Below, piece after piece: positions 7,205 through 15,848 of a stretch of 64,000 nt of DNA. The position numbers were made by a program, and so were the translations under genes. How positions within the stretch are numbered: position 1 is the first letter of the stretch; each line of letters opens with the position of its first letter. The notes beneath the pieces were generated by a model. That model ran no database searches, was not told where the DNA came from, and was given only the letters and a program-made list of their open reading frames with translations. The stretch comes from a virus, in the IMG/VR virus record IMGVR_UViG_3300021401_000004, positions 1 to 64,000 of that record; one strand, given 5' to 3'.

Positions 7205-7516
7205 GAGCGGTTTGACTCCTGAAAATAAGTAAGGTCTCAAGTATTAGTTGAATGCTCACCAATCGCCCGAATCACGGGCCAGTAGGGGGTCTTGTGGGCT
7301 AACAGCCCCGGCCTGAAAAGGTGCAGACCCCCGAAAGTTTAGAGTTTTGTACCAAGGTCTTGCAAGCGTCTCCGGCCTAGATGTTAGCGATGGCATGGCT
7401 GGTGTGGCCCGCACCTATTGAGGCTGCTTTGGCAGCCAGGGCAAATTTTAATCAGTCGAACAGCGGGCCGGATATCCGGGCGACTTTAATGATGCGCTGG
7501 ACAATGAAGGACGCCC
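7205..7516. other. Intergenic region with structured RNA and doubtful ORF
   Basis: About 310 nt. It contains a three-way-junction RNA (7285-7332, separate entry), a strong hairpin GGCTGC/GCAGCC near 7422-7437 and a reading frame from 7381 (MLAMAWLVWP...) that runs into the protease gene in another frame. That ORF lacks a ribosome site and I do not accept it as a gene. Confidence 0.5.
7285..7332 (+). ncRNA. Compact three-way-junction RNA structure
   Basis: An outer 8-bp perfect stem, GGGGGTCT/AGACCCCC, encloses two hairpins: GGGC/GCCC (about 7296-7308) and CCT-GAAA-AGG with a GNRA tetraloop (7312-7321). It lies about 185 nt before the protease gene. It could be a cis-regulatory leader element or part of a small RNA. 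I do not recognise a known riboswitch. Confidence 0.45.
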
Positions 7517-8182
7517 GTGAAGAAGTTTGTTCTGCTGCTCGTAGTTCTCGGTTTATCATTGCCCGCGTTCGCGATCTCGCCCGCAATCATTAAGGCGCAT
7601 AAGGCAAGTTATCAGATCGGGCAAATGACGGTTTCGGACGGTGCCCGATGCTCCGCCACGGCAATTGGACCGCACGCGCTGCTCACGGCTACGCACTGCG
7701 AGCTTCCCAGCGATGATTTGTACATTAGGGGCGAAGAGAACCCCGTTGCTATCGTCGCCCGCATAAGGGACGGCCAGGATCATTCGATCCTGCTCCTGAA
7801 GGGTGTGACGTTCGCGGACTACGTTGAAGTAGACCAGAAGTCTTTGCAGGTTACGGACGATGTTTTTACCATCGGGAATCCGGGTGACTGGACGGATATT
7901 TACCAGAAGGGATACGTTGCGGGACTCAAGGTTGATCGATCAATGGCCGCCGCGATGGGAGAAGGCGAGCCCGATAAAATCCTGATTGATATCCAAGCGT
8001 TTCCGGGCGAGTCCGGCGCGGGTATCTTCAATACTTCTGGGGTTCTTGTCGCGGTCCTTTCGGGCGATCAGATGCAAACCCGAGAGGGCGTGAGCATGGA
8101 TTTAGGATTCGCGTACTTTCTGAACTTCAAGCCCGAAGACATTGCCCGAGCTAAAGCGTTCTCAGCCGAGGTAAAGAAATGA
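7517..8182 (+). CDS. Secreted trypsin-like serine protease, 221 aa
   Basis: GTG start with GAAGGA upstream; signal peptide MKKFVLLLVVLGLSLPAFA. Chymotrypsin-fold motifs: TATHC (His, about residue 60), D in DHSILLLK (about 89) and FPGESGAGIF (Ser nucleophile in GESG, about 170). The triad is intact, so an active exported peptidase is likely. Its natural substrate is unknown; envelope proteins or competing effectors are possible. The ATGA overlap with the next small membrane gene suggests a two-gene unit. Confidence 0.85.
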   Translation: MKKFVLLLVVLGLSLPAFAISPAIIKAHKASYQIGQMTVSDGARCSATAIGPHALLTATHCELPSDDLYIRGEENPVAIVARIRDGQDHSILLLKGVTFADYVEVDQKSLQVTDDVFTIGNPGDWTDIYQKGYVAGLKVDRSMAAAMGEGEPDKILIDIQAFPGESGAGIFNTSGVLVAVLSGDQMQTREGVSMDLGFAYFLNFKPEDIARAKAFSAEVKK

Positions 8183-8310
8183 CCAAGCTTGCGGGATGGA
8201 TTCTGGCAGTCTATGTTTTAGCGGTTACGGGCGTCGCAGCTTACGAATACGCGGTTATCGAACGTCTGCAATGGGTGATTCATATTTTGCTGGCGGGCTC
8301 GCAGAACTAA
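8179..8310 (+). CDS. Small membrane protein, 43 aa
   Basis: MTKLAGWILAVYVLAVTGVAAYEYAV...: one or two hydrophobic helices. Overlaps the protease stop (ATGA). May assist the protease or be holin-like; the sequence gives no proof. Confidence 0.6.
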   Translation: MTKLAGWILAVYVLAVTGVAAYEYAVIERLQWVIHILLAGSQN

Positions 8311-8317
8311 AAAATTT

Positions 8318-8719
8318 ATGAACGAAAAAGATACTATTCTGAAAGACGGGCAAGAAGCGCCTACTCCCTACCGAGGACCTCGGGCTTCGAACACCCTTGA
8401 AACACTTCGCCCGCGAGAAGTTAATACCGACTGGGCAGCGTCATGGAAGCCTGCGGACGCGATTTATCAAAGCCCTGTACAGGAAACGGACAGCCTCCCG
8501 TTGCAAGGTCGCGGTCTTCCGCCCGAGCAATACAACCTCTTGCCCGTAGATTGGCCGACAGTCCAAGAAACTCTCGGGCTTCCGAAAGAGTTCGTCGAGC
8601 TTTCTCTGACCCAGCGGGTAGAATATTTGGAAGGCGAAGTCCTGCGTCTGCAAGAACAGATGGACGGGTTGCTCGATAGGATTGCTATCCACAACACGAA
8701 AAGCAGCCATAAAATCTAG
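8318..8719 (+). CDS. Hypothetical protein with C-terminal coiled coil, 133 aa
   Basis: Polar N-terminal half; residues about 100-128 (RVEYLEGEVLRLQEQMDGLLDRI) form a short coiled coil. Two nucleotides separate it from the fucosyltransferase-like gene, so it may be the first gene of the glycan operon. Confidence 0.65.
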   Translation: MNEKDTILKDGQEAPTPYRGPRASNTLETLRPREVNTDWAASWKPADAIYQSPVQETDSLPLQGRGLPPEQYNLLPVDWPTVQETLGLPKEFVELSLTQRVEYLEGEVLRLQEQMDGLLDRIAIHNTKSSHKI

Positions 8720-8721
8720 TC

Positions 8722-9564
8722 ATGGCCGTTACGATCCGGACAATGGGTGGTTTCGGAAATCAGGCTTTCATGTACGCCTTTTCGCTCGCCCTAAAAGCCC
8801 TCGGGAACGATGTATTTATCGAGCGGTCGTGGTTCGAGCATCAGCCCCAACGGGCTTGGGCGCTCGACAGGTTTAATACCGATTGCCAGTTCGGGCCGAT
8901 TCGCGGGCAATGTGTCCAAGAAGGCAATCTGCGGTTTCACCCGGAATTCCTTAAAAAGTACGAGCAGGATACGACGCTTATCGGCTACTGGCAGAACGAG
9001 AAGTACCTCGCGGGCGTCGAGGAACAAGTTAGAAAAGACCTAACGCTTCGGTACTACCCAAGCAACAAGTCTCTGGCAGTGGCGAATCAGATTCATAACA
9101 CGAATTCTGTGTTCCTGCACGTTCGGAGAACCGACAGCTTGTCCGCGAGCGGTCTGAAGAACCACGGAGTTTGCCCGCAGAGTTATTACCAGCGGGCAGC
9201 GAGTTACATTTCGACCCGAGTTAAAGACCCGCACTTCTTTATCTTCTCGGACGATATCGAGTGGTGCAAGCAGAATATTCAAGTCTTCGGGTATCCGGCG
9301 ACTTTTGTGGATCACAATTCTACGGGCGTAACCGAGTCGCTCGAACACGAAGTACGGAAAACGGATTCGGGCACCGAGCACGAGGACTTGTTTTTAATGT
9401 CCCGCTGCAAACACGCGATCACCGCGAACAGCTCGTTTAGCTGGTGGGGCGCGTGGCTTCAACAGAATCCCGAAAAAATTATTGTGTCCCCGAAACAGTG
9501 GTTTGTTCCCGGCAGTCCGCACGACGGATCGGAAATTGTGCCCGAAAGCTGGATGCGCCTGTGA
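8722..9564 (+). CDS. GT11 family alpha-1,2-fucosyltransferase-like enzyme, 280 aa
   Basis: Family GT11 hallmarks: N-terminal GGFGNQAFMYAFSLAL, central HVRRTD (the HxRRxD nucleotide-sugar site, about residues 133-138) and C-terminal ANSSFSWWGAWL. Family members transfer L-fucose, or a related GDP-sugar, to galactose. The fold appears complete. An exact 13-bp element (9353-9365) is translated as VRKTDSG inside the enzyme, between conserved motifs. With the GDP-mannose epimerase-like gene downstream, GDP-L-galactose is an alternative donor; that is inference. Confidence 0.85.
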   Translation: MAVTIRTMGGFGNQAFMYAFSLALKALGNDVFIERSWFEHQPQRAWALDRFNTDCQFGPIRGQCVQEGNLRFHPEFLKKYEQDTTLIGYWQNEKYLAGVEEQVRKDLTLRYYPSNKSLAVANQIHNTNSVFLHVRRTDSLSASGLKNHGVCPQSYYQRAASYISTRVKDPHFFIFSDDIEWCKQNIQVFGYPATFVDHNSTGVTESLEHEVRKTDSGTEHEDLFLMSRCKHAITANSSFSWWGAWLQQNPEKIIVSPKQWFVPGSPHDGSEIVPESWMRL

Positions 9565-10415
9565 GTTACCTAAGTTTTGTATACGCCTGCAACAATCGTG
9601 GATACGGCGGAGATTTCATAGGCCGGACGCAGGCGTGCATCGACAACCTATTTCAGCTGTCGGCTAAGATCGGGCTTGACGCGGACATTACGTTCGTAGA
9701 ATGGAATCCGCCCGCAGATACCCCGCGAGTTGCACATGTTTTGAATTGGCAGCGAAAGACACTGCCCGTAAAATTTATTGAGGTTCCAGAGACCGTCCAC
9801 AATCTGGTTCCTAACCCGAGACGCGAAGTCTTCTGGGAGATGTGGGCGAAGAACGTTGGGATCAGACGGGCTACGGGCGAGTACGTGTTGTCCGCGAATC
9901 CCGACAATATTTACAGCGAAGCTTTGCTCCTCCGGCTAAAGAATTTGGAGCCCGACGCTTTCTACCGTACAGACAGTTATGATGTCCGCGACGGGAAAGT
10001 ATTTCAGGTTCACCGGGCGTGCGAATCGCTCGTTAACGGAAAGCCTAACGGGCATCCTGGATTCGTAAAGCCCGACGCCAACGGGAAGTTTACGTACCCT
10101 CCGCCAATCGGTAGGAGTGAGCCCCTGCACTTCAACAAGTCGGGCGACTTCTTTCTGATGTCCCGAAAGAACTGGTTTGAGATGCGCGGGCACCCGGAAA
10201 CGGATTACACCGTTACTTCGGATGGCGAGACAGTATATTTGGCCGCCGCTCGCGGGTGGAAGCAGATTTACTTGCCCGAACCGACCTATCATTTGACGCA
10301 TTCGCATAACGAACGGTACTGCCCGTACTGGGATGATTCCAAACCACACGGAAAAGAGAACGGGGCGCGGTGGGGTTTTGCCGGGCACGAATTTTTCACG
10401 TACCAAATAAACTAA
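9561..10415 (+). CDS. Glycosyltransferase-like protein (GT-A fold), 284 aa
   Basis: GTG start overlapping the previous stop (GTGA). Begins SYLSFVYACNNRGYGGDF, and has a nucleotide-sugar-binding-like segment RRATGEYVLSANPDNIY, in which NPD takes the place of the usual DxD, typical of family-2-like enzymes. No membrane segment. Part of the glycan island; acceptor unknown. Confidence 0.7.
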   Translation: MSYLSFVYACNNRGYGGDFIGRTQACIDNLFQLSAKIGLDADITFVEWNPPADTPRVAHVLNWQRKTLPVKFIEVPETVHNLVPNPRREVFWEMWAKNVGIRRATGEYVLSANPDNIYSEALLLRLKNLEPDAFYRTDSYDVRDGKVFQVHRACESLVNGKPNGHPGFVKPDANGKFTYPPPIGRSEPLHFNKSGDFFLMSRKNWFEMRGHPETDYTVTSDGETVYLAAARGWKQIYLPEPTYHLTHSHNERYCPYWDDSKPHGKENGARWGFAGHEFFTYQIN

Positions 10416-10426
10416 TAGGAGATAGA

Positions 10427-10747
10427 TTGGCAAACCAACTAACAACCGGAATTGCGGTCGTAGTTCTCACAGACGGGGTTTCCTCAACTTTTAGTTTTGA
10501 TCTTTTAAAAGATCAGTATTTTTTGTTCAGCAACGTTGATACGCCCGCTGAAGCAAAAGCTATAAATTGGTTCGCGAGCGATCCAAAGTGCAACGCCCCC
10601 ACTAGCGTCAACTCGTCGGCCATGTCCGTTCCCGGAGGCGGCGGTCTCACCTATACCGCTTCTCTGTCTGGAACCGTAGTTACCATTACGTTTAGCGCGG
10701 CCCCGCCTGTCAATGGGTACGGGCTGAACGTGTATCCGATCTACTAA
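10427..10747 (+). CDS. Small beta-rich protein, 106 aa
   Basis: TTG start after AGGAGA; an upstream ATG would overlap the preceding gene and lack a ribosome site. Ser/Thr/Val-rich beta sequence with a Gly run, similar in flavour to the small virion proteins at 17769 and 45159. Probably structural; uncertain. Confidence 0.6.
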   Translation: MANQLTTGIAVVVLTDGVSSTFSFDLLKDQYFLFSNVDTPAEAKAINWFASDPKCNAPTSVNSSAMSVPGGGGLTYTASLSGTVVTITFSAAPPVNGYGLNVYPIY

Positions 10748-10751
10748 AGAA

Positions 10752-11513
10752 ATGGATCGGGCGGAGTTCGATCAGAGTCTCGAAAAGTTCAAGAAGCTAG
10801 ATAGCGGGCGCTTTCCCCGTGTGGAACTTCATCCCGTTCTGGATGAATCGGAAATCGATGTTACATACAACACAATATACCTCCTGCATACGGGTTGGGC
10901 GGCCAGAGTCTTGGCCCAAACATTGCCCGAGCATCATGTGGATATTGGAAGTTGTTCGTACTTCGTAACCCTAGTATCCGCGTTCTTGAATCTTACAGCC
11001 TACGATCTCCGCCCGATGAAAATTCCTTTGCCGGGGTTTAAGACGGGCATTGCGGATTTAACCAATATCCGTTTTCCGGATAATTCGGTAAAGTCTCTAT
11101 CGTGTATGCACGCAATGGAGCACGTCGGTCTCGGTCGTTATTACGACAAGATCGATCCAGACGGCGATCTCAAGGCGGCTCGTGAATTACAGCGGGTTTT
11201 GGCTCCGGGCGGCGACCTCCTGATTGTCTTGCCGATGGGGGTTCCGAAGCTGGTATTTAATGCTCACCGGATTTACTCCTACGAACAAGTTTTGTATATG
11301 TTCTCCGGCTTGCACCTAAAGGAGTTTTCGTTCGTTCCATCAGAGCAACCACAGAAATTTATTCAGGGCGCTGATCCCCGCATCGCTGAGGACGTAGACG
11401 AAGGCGCAGGTTGTTTTTGGTTCACTAAGCATGCTCGTTCAGATATCAGGAATCCCGCAGCCCAGCAAGGGCAAGATTTGTTTGGTGACCCCGCCTTCTG
11501 GATTCCTGCTTGA
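10752..11513 (+). CDS. DUF268-family methyltransferase-like protein, 253 aa
   Basis: Shows the DUF268 signature: VDIGSCSYFVTLVSAF, SLSCMHAMEHVGLGRYYDKIDPDGDLKA, ELQRVLAPGGDLLIVLPMG and FNAHRIYSYEQV. The family is Rossmann-like, related to SAM methyltransferases, and often found in polysaccharide loci. The 3' end overlaps the radical SAM gene by 83 nt in another frame, so translation is probably coupled. Confidence 0.8.
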   Translation: MDRAEFDQSLEKFKKLDSGRFPRVELHPVLDESEIDVTYNTIYLLHTGWAARVLAQTLPEHHVDIGSCSYFVTLVSAFLNLTAYDLRPMKIPLPGFKTGIADLTNIRFPDNSVKSLSCMHAMEHVGLGRYYDKIDPDGDLKAARELQRVLAPGGDLLIVLPMGVPKLVFNAHRIYSYEQVLYMFSGLHLKEFSFVPSEQPQKFIQGADPRIAEDVDEGAGCFWFTKHARSDIRNPAAQQGQDLFGDPAFWIPA

Positions 11514-12879
11514 CCAGAGAGTTTTCGTCAGTCTCGGAATTTTGAAGATCGGCGCGGTTCTTGAGCAAGCGGGCTGGGAAGTCGATCACCTGGATTTAAC
11601 GGGCGTCGCGAACTACGAAGAAGCGGCAGCGGATTATAAAGGCTGCGAGCTATTCGCGATAACGGCAACTACCCCGCAGATTCCCGCAGCAGTAAGAATA
11701 CGGAAAGTCTTGAAAGGCAAGACGATCCTTGGTGGCCCGCACCCGACCTTGGTACACGCGGCGGTAAAAAGAGGAAATCAACGGGCGCTCGCCGCCTTGG
11801 ATTTCCTGATGCAGAACTTTGATACGGTTGTCGCGGGCGACGGCGAGAAGTCAATCTTTCGGGCAATTCGGGAATACGGGCTGATTGACGCCGACGATCC
11901 GAAGTCAGATTTGTGGGTATCTTCGAAAGAATTTTCTGAGTCACCGTTGCCCGCAAGACATTTAGTGGACATGGCAAGCTACCACTATACGGTAGACGGC
12001 GAGAAAGCAACGAGCGCGGTGTTTCAACTTGGCTGCCCTTTCGAATGCGGTTTCTGTGGCGGGCGATTCTCCCCGATGCTTCGCAGGATCAGAAGCCGGA
12101 CGGCGGACAGCGTAGTCGCCGAGATGCTCGCGATCAACGAGAAGTACGGGCTTCGCGGGCTTATGGCCTACGATGACGAACTGAACGTCAACAAAGGTTT
12201 GGTTGATCTTTGCCAGAAGATTAAAGCCACAAGCATTGACTGGCGGCTTCGCGGGTTTGTGAAAGCCGAGTTGTTCAACGAAGAACAAGCGAAGGCAATG
12301 TACGACGCGGGTTTCCGTTGGCTGCTATGCGGCTTTGAATCCGCTCACCCGAGAATCCTGAAGAACATTAACAAGAAGGCGTCGCTCGAAGATAACACCC
12401 GAATGCTTCGAACAGCCCATAAGTACGGGCTGAAAGTAAAGGCCCTGATGAGTTTCGGGCATCCGGGGGAGAGTGAAGAAACAATCCTCGCAACCCGAGA
12501 TTGGCTGCTCGCGGAAAAGCCCGATGACTTCGATTGCACGGTAATCACGACGTATCCCGGAACCCCATATTGGGATAACGCGGTATTGGTAAAAGAACCT
12601 GTTTACCGATACGAGTTTAACGGCGATGCTTTGTACATGGAAAACACCGACCCGAACGCCGAGGTCGGGTATTACAAAGGGAAGCCTGGAGAATACAAAG
12701 CCTTCGTGTGGACGGATTATCTTTCGGCTCCCGAGCTTGTACGGTTAAGGGACGAAGTGGAATCTGAAGTTCGCGGGAAGTTGAATATTCCTTATCCAAC
12801 GGGCGCGGCGGCTTTGCAGTACGAACATTCGGTCGGACAACGGTTGCCCGCTAATATTCTGAAAACAGCACGACTATGA
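11431..12879 (+). CDS. B12-binding radical SAM protein, 482 aa
   Basis: N-terminal cobalamin-binding-like Rossmann domain (CLVTPPSGFLLDQRVFVSLGILKIGAVLEQ..., GGPHPTL), then a radical SAM core with CPFECGFCGG (C-x3-C-x2-C, about residues 204-211), which binds the [4Fe-4S] cluster. Family members act as methyltransferases or ring-modifying enzymes. In a sugar cluster it may methylate or rearrange a glycan or nucleotide sugar; the substrate cannot be read from sequence. It overlaps neighbours on both sides. Confidence 0.8.
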   Translation: MLVQISGIPQPSKGKICLVTPPSGFLLDQRVFVSLGILKIGAVLEQAGWEVDHLDLTGVANYEEAAADYKGCELFAITATTPQIPAAVRIRKVLKGKTILGGPHPTLVHAAVKRGNQRALAALDFLMQNFDTVVAGDGEKSIFRAIREYGLIDADDPKSDLWVSSKEFSESPLPARHLVDMASYHYTVDGEKATSAVFQLGCPFECGFCGGRFSPMLRRIRSRTADSVVAEMLAINEKYGLRGLMAYDDELNVNKGLVDLCQKIKATSIDWRLRGFVKAELFNEEQAKAMYDAGFRWLLCGFESAHPRILKNINKKASLEDNTRMLRTAHKYGLKVKALMSFGHPGESEETILATRDWLLAEKPDDFDCTVITTYPGTPYWDNAVLVKEPVYRYEFNGDALYMENTDPNAEVGYYKGKPGEYKAFVWTDYLSAPELVRLRDEVESEVRGKLNIPYPTGAAALQYEHSVGQRLPANILKTARL

Positions 12880-13700
12880 CTCTACAGACAATTGACGCGG
12901 TTCGTGATTACTGGAACGCCCGCCCGTGTAATATTCGACATTCCCAGTTTCCGACCGATACGCTTGAATATCACTTCGAAGTTCAGGATCGAAAATACTT
13001 TGTCGAGCCTCATATTCCGGGCTTCGCCGAGTTCGGAAAGTGGACACGGAAGAAAGTACTAGAGATCGGTTGCGGAATTGGGACCGATGCAATCAACTTC
13101 GCGCAAGCGGGGGCTGAAGTAACCGCAATTGATCTGTCAGAAGAATCTTTAAAGGTTGCCCGTAAACGCGCCGAGCTAGTAGAAGTTGATATTGATTTTT
13201 GGCGAGTCAACGGCGAGGATTTTATCGGCACTCCTGCGGCCCACACGGGTCCTTACGATTTGATATACGCCTTCGGAAGCATCCACCACAGCCCGTCACC
13301 CGAAAAAATTCTGGATCAAATACGCCCGTACATTCGGAAAAGCGGCACGCTCAAGATCATGGTGTACAACAAGTATTCGTGGAAATCGCTCTGGATTCTG
13401 TTGAAATACGGGCACGGGCAGTTCTGGAAATTCAAAGAATTGGTCGCCCGATATTCAGAAGCACAGACGGGCTGTCCCGTCACTCACGTATATTCCAGAC
13501 GGGAATTGCGGGCGATGCTTGAACGAAACGGGTTCCACGTCAAGAAGATTTCCGTGGACCATATTTTCCCGTACGATATCGATGCTTATAAGCGGCACGA
13601 GTACAAGCTCGCCGCCCCGTGGAAATACTTTCCCGATAAGTTCCGTTTTTGGCTAGAGAAGAAAATCGGTTGGCATCTCTTGGCAGAGGCTACGGTATGA
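12876..13700 (+). CDS. Class I SAM-dependent methyltransferase, 274 aa
   Basis: Motif I VLEIGCGIGTDAINFAQAGAEVTAIDLS (about residues 54-81), an acidic post-I residue and LIYAFGSIHHSPSPEKIL, as in Methyltransf_11/UbiE-like enzymes. The long C-terminal region is typical of small-molecule or sugar methyltransferases. ATGA overlaps at both ends show tight coupling with the radical SAM and epimerase genes. Confidence 0.8.
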   Translation: MTLQTIDAVRDYWNARPCNIRHSQFPTDTLEYHFEVQDRKYFVEPHIPGFAEFGKWTRKKVLEIGCGIGTDAINFAQAGAEVTAIDLSEESLKVARKRAELVEVDIDFWRVNGEDFIGTPAAHTGPYDLIYAFGSIHHSPSPEKILDQIRPYIRKSGTLKIMVYNKYSWKSLWILLKYGHGQFWKFKELVARYSEAQTGCPVTHVYSRRELRAMLERNGFHVKKISVDHIFPYDIDAYKRHEYKLAAPWKYFPDKFRFWLEKKIGWHLLAEATV

Positions 13701-14659
13701 AAAGGATTCTTGTTACGGGCGCGGGCGGGTTCATTGGCTCTTGGTTGGTTAAACGGCTGAAGGCTGACGGGCACTGGGTCCGGGGCGTGGATTTGAAATA
13801 TCCCGAGTATGACGAATCGCCCGCAGATGACTTTCGGATCGCGGACTTACGAGTTTTCGACAATTGTTTGCGAGCAACCGAGGGAGTCCAAGAAGTCTTC
13901 AACCTCGCGGCTTGGATGGGTGGAATTGGTTTTATCACCGAGTACCTTGCAGACATAGCGGGAAACAACATTCGTATCAATATCAACATGCTTGATGCGG
14001 CGCGGATGTGGAAAGTAAAAAAGTTTTTGTTTTCGAGTTCCGCCTGCGTCTATGCCGCTGGCAAACAGCACGACGCGAATGTAACTCCGCTAAAAGAAGA
14101 AGATGCCTATCCCGCCGATCCCGAACCTGGGTATGGCTGGGAAAAGTTGTTCACCGAGGAACTTGCCCGCTACTACGCCAAAGATTACGGGCTAGATACT
14201 CGAATCGTTCGGTTCCATAATGTTTACGGGCCGCTTGGAACTTATGACGGCGGAAAAGAAAAAGCACCTGCCGCAATCTCGCGGAAGATAGCGGAAGCCG
14301 AAGACGGCGACACGATTGATGTTTGGGGCGACGGCGAACAGACCCGTTCCTTTATGCACGTCGATGATTGCTGCGAGGGCCTTGTACGGTTAATGGATTC
14401 GGACTACCGAAGCCCGTTGAATCTCGGGACCGAAGAACTTGTGACCGTCAATCAGTTGGTTGACAAGATCGCTAAGATTTCGGGCAAGACAATAAACGTC
14501 CGACACGACCTTTCAAAACCTCAAGGTGTACGCGGGCGGAATTCGGATAACACGCGACTCCGCGAAGTTCTTGGCTGGGAACCTAAGATCACGCTGGACG
14601 AAGGATTGATTCCGACGTACAAGTGGATCGAACAACAGGTGATCGCCCGCAATGGTTGA
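13697..14659 (+). CDS. NAD-dependent sugar epimerase, GDP-mannose 3,5-epimerase-like, 320 aa
   Basis: Extended SDR: GAGGFIGSWLVKRL (NAD site), catalytic Y/K in GYGWEKLFTEEL (here YGWEK), and the strings MGGIGFI, NVYGPLGTYDGGKEKAPAA, GDGEQTRSFMHVDDC and GVRGRNSDN. These closely match plant and bacterial GDP-D-mannose 3,5-epimerase, which makes GDP-L-galactose. Start ATG 13697 overlaps the upstream stop. It would supply donor sugar for the GT11-like enzyme; that link is inference. Confidence 0.8.
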   Translation: MKRILVTGAGGFIGSWLVKRLKADGHWVRGVDLKYPEYDESPADDFRIADLRVFDNCLRATEGVQEVFNLAAWMGGIGFITEYLADIAGNNIRININMLDAARMWKVKKFLFSSSACVYAAGKQHDANVTPLKEEDAYPADPEPGYGWEKLFTEELARYYAKDYGLDTRIVRFHNVYGPLGTYDGGKEKAPAAISRKIAEAEDGDTIDVWGDGEQTRSFMHVDDCCEGLVRLMDSDYRSPLNLGTEELVTVNQLVDKIAKISGKTINVRHDLSKPQGVRGRNSDNTRLREVLGWEPKITLDEGLIPTYKWIEQQVIARNG

Positions 14660-15848
14660 GAATGTGGCAGTCATCGGTCTTGGGAAGCTTGGAGCGCCCC
14701 TCGCGTGTTGCTTAGCCAGCAAGGGCTTTCATGTCGTCGGTGTTGACGTAGACAAGAAAAAAGTTGACGCGATCAACGACCGACGAGCGCCCGTTGAAGA
14801 AACAAGTTTGGATTTGATGATAAGTCAACTGCCCGTAGGGATTCTTCGGGCGACTAGCAGCATCGCCGAAGCAGTCCGTTTTGCGGACGTAACTTTCGTA
14901 GTCACCGCGACGCCGAGCAATCCTGACGGGCGATTTTCGCTCGAATATATTTTGCCCGTATGTGAAGAAATCGGGCGAACGCTGGCGAAGTCGAAGCTCG
15001 CATTTCATCCCGTAGTCATAACGAGCACCGTTATGCCCGGCGATACCTGGGGGCCGATTCGCGAGACTCTTGAGAAATATAGCGGGCGAAAATGCGGCGA
15101 ATCTTTCGGATTAGCTTACAACCCAGAATTTATCGCACTCGGAAGCGTGATCCACGACTTCCTGAATCCGGATTTTGTTTTGCTCGGGGCGAGCGATCCG
15201 TTAACCGAAGCCCGAGTCAGTTCGGTGTACGAGAAGATTTCGGACGCCCCCGTTTACAGAACGTCCATCGTTAACGCCGAGTTGACGAAGCTCGCAATTA
15301 ACAGCTACATCACGACAAAGATTTCGTTCGCGAACATGCTGTCCCGAATCTGTAACGATATTCCCGGTGCAGATGTGGACGCCGTGACCCAAGGAATGGG
15401 CATGGACTCCCGCATCGGTAATAAGTACCTGAAGGGCGGTGTTTCGTTCGGGGGCCCGTGCTTTCCTCGCGACAACCGGGCGCTTGCGACCCTCGGGCAA
15501 AGTTTCCCGCTCGTTATTGATAGTTTCAATCGGGCACAGATTACTTGGCTGGCGGGCGTCGTCAAACAGCACACCAAGAAGTGCGTTAATATTCTTGGAT
15601 ACCCCTATAAGGTAGGGACCAAGATTGATACGGAGTCTGCGGGCGTTGCTTTATATGAAGCACTCGATACTCCGGGATACAGTTCGTTTTCCGTATCGGA
15701 CACGGTAGTGGTAATGCTGCCCGACCCAGAGTTCAAAAATTTAGATTTTACGGGCAAGACGGTGATTGACCCGTGGCGTTTTCTTAAACACTTGGCTGAC
15801 GATCCTTCCGTCAATTACGTCCCGTTGGGCATAGGACCCAGTGAATAA
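14652..15848 (+). CDS. UDP-glucose/GDP-mannose dehydrogenase family protein, 398 aa
   Basis: NAD-binding IGLGKLGAPLACCLA, the TSTVMPGDT segment, catalytic Lys in TKLAINSY and the Cys nucleophile in GGPCFPRDN. Members oxidise NDP-sugars twice to uronic acids. The C-terminal domain is somewhat short and divergent; specificity is not assignable. TTTTCCGTAT, part of a near-copy of the 13-bp element, occurs in frame near 15685. The next gene, a GIY-YIG endonuclease, starts on its stop codon. Confidence 0.8.
   Translation: MVENVAVIGLGKLGAPLACCLASKGFHVVGVDVDKKKVDAINDRRAPVEETSLDLMISQLPVGILRATSSIAEAVRFADVTFVVTATPSNPDGRFSLEYILPVCEEIGRTLAKSKLAFHPVVITSTVMPGDTWGPIRETLEKYSGRKCGESFGLAYNPEFIALGSVIHDFLNPDFVLLGASDPLTEARVSSVYEKISDAPVYRTSIVNAELTKLAINSYITTKISFANMLSRICNDIPGADVDAVTQGMGMDSRIGNKYLKGGVSFGGPCFPRDNRALATLGQSFPLVIDSFNRAQITWLAGVVKQHTKKCVNILGYPYKVGTKIDTESAGVALYEALDTPGYSSFSVSDTVVVMLPDPEFKNLDFTGKTVIDPWRFLKHLADDPSVNYVPLGIGPSE

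Noticed and set aside
7381-7593. 70-aa ORF before the protease
   Set aside because: No ribosome site, overlaps the protease in another frame, and the region has strong RNA structure.
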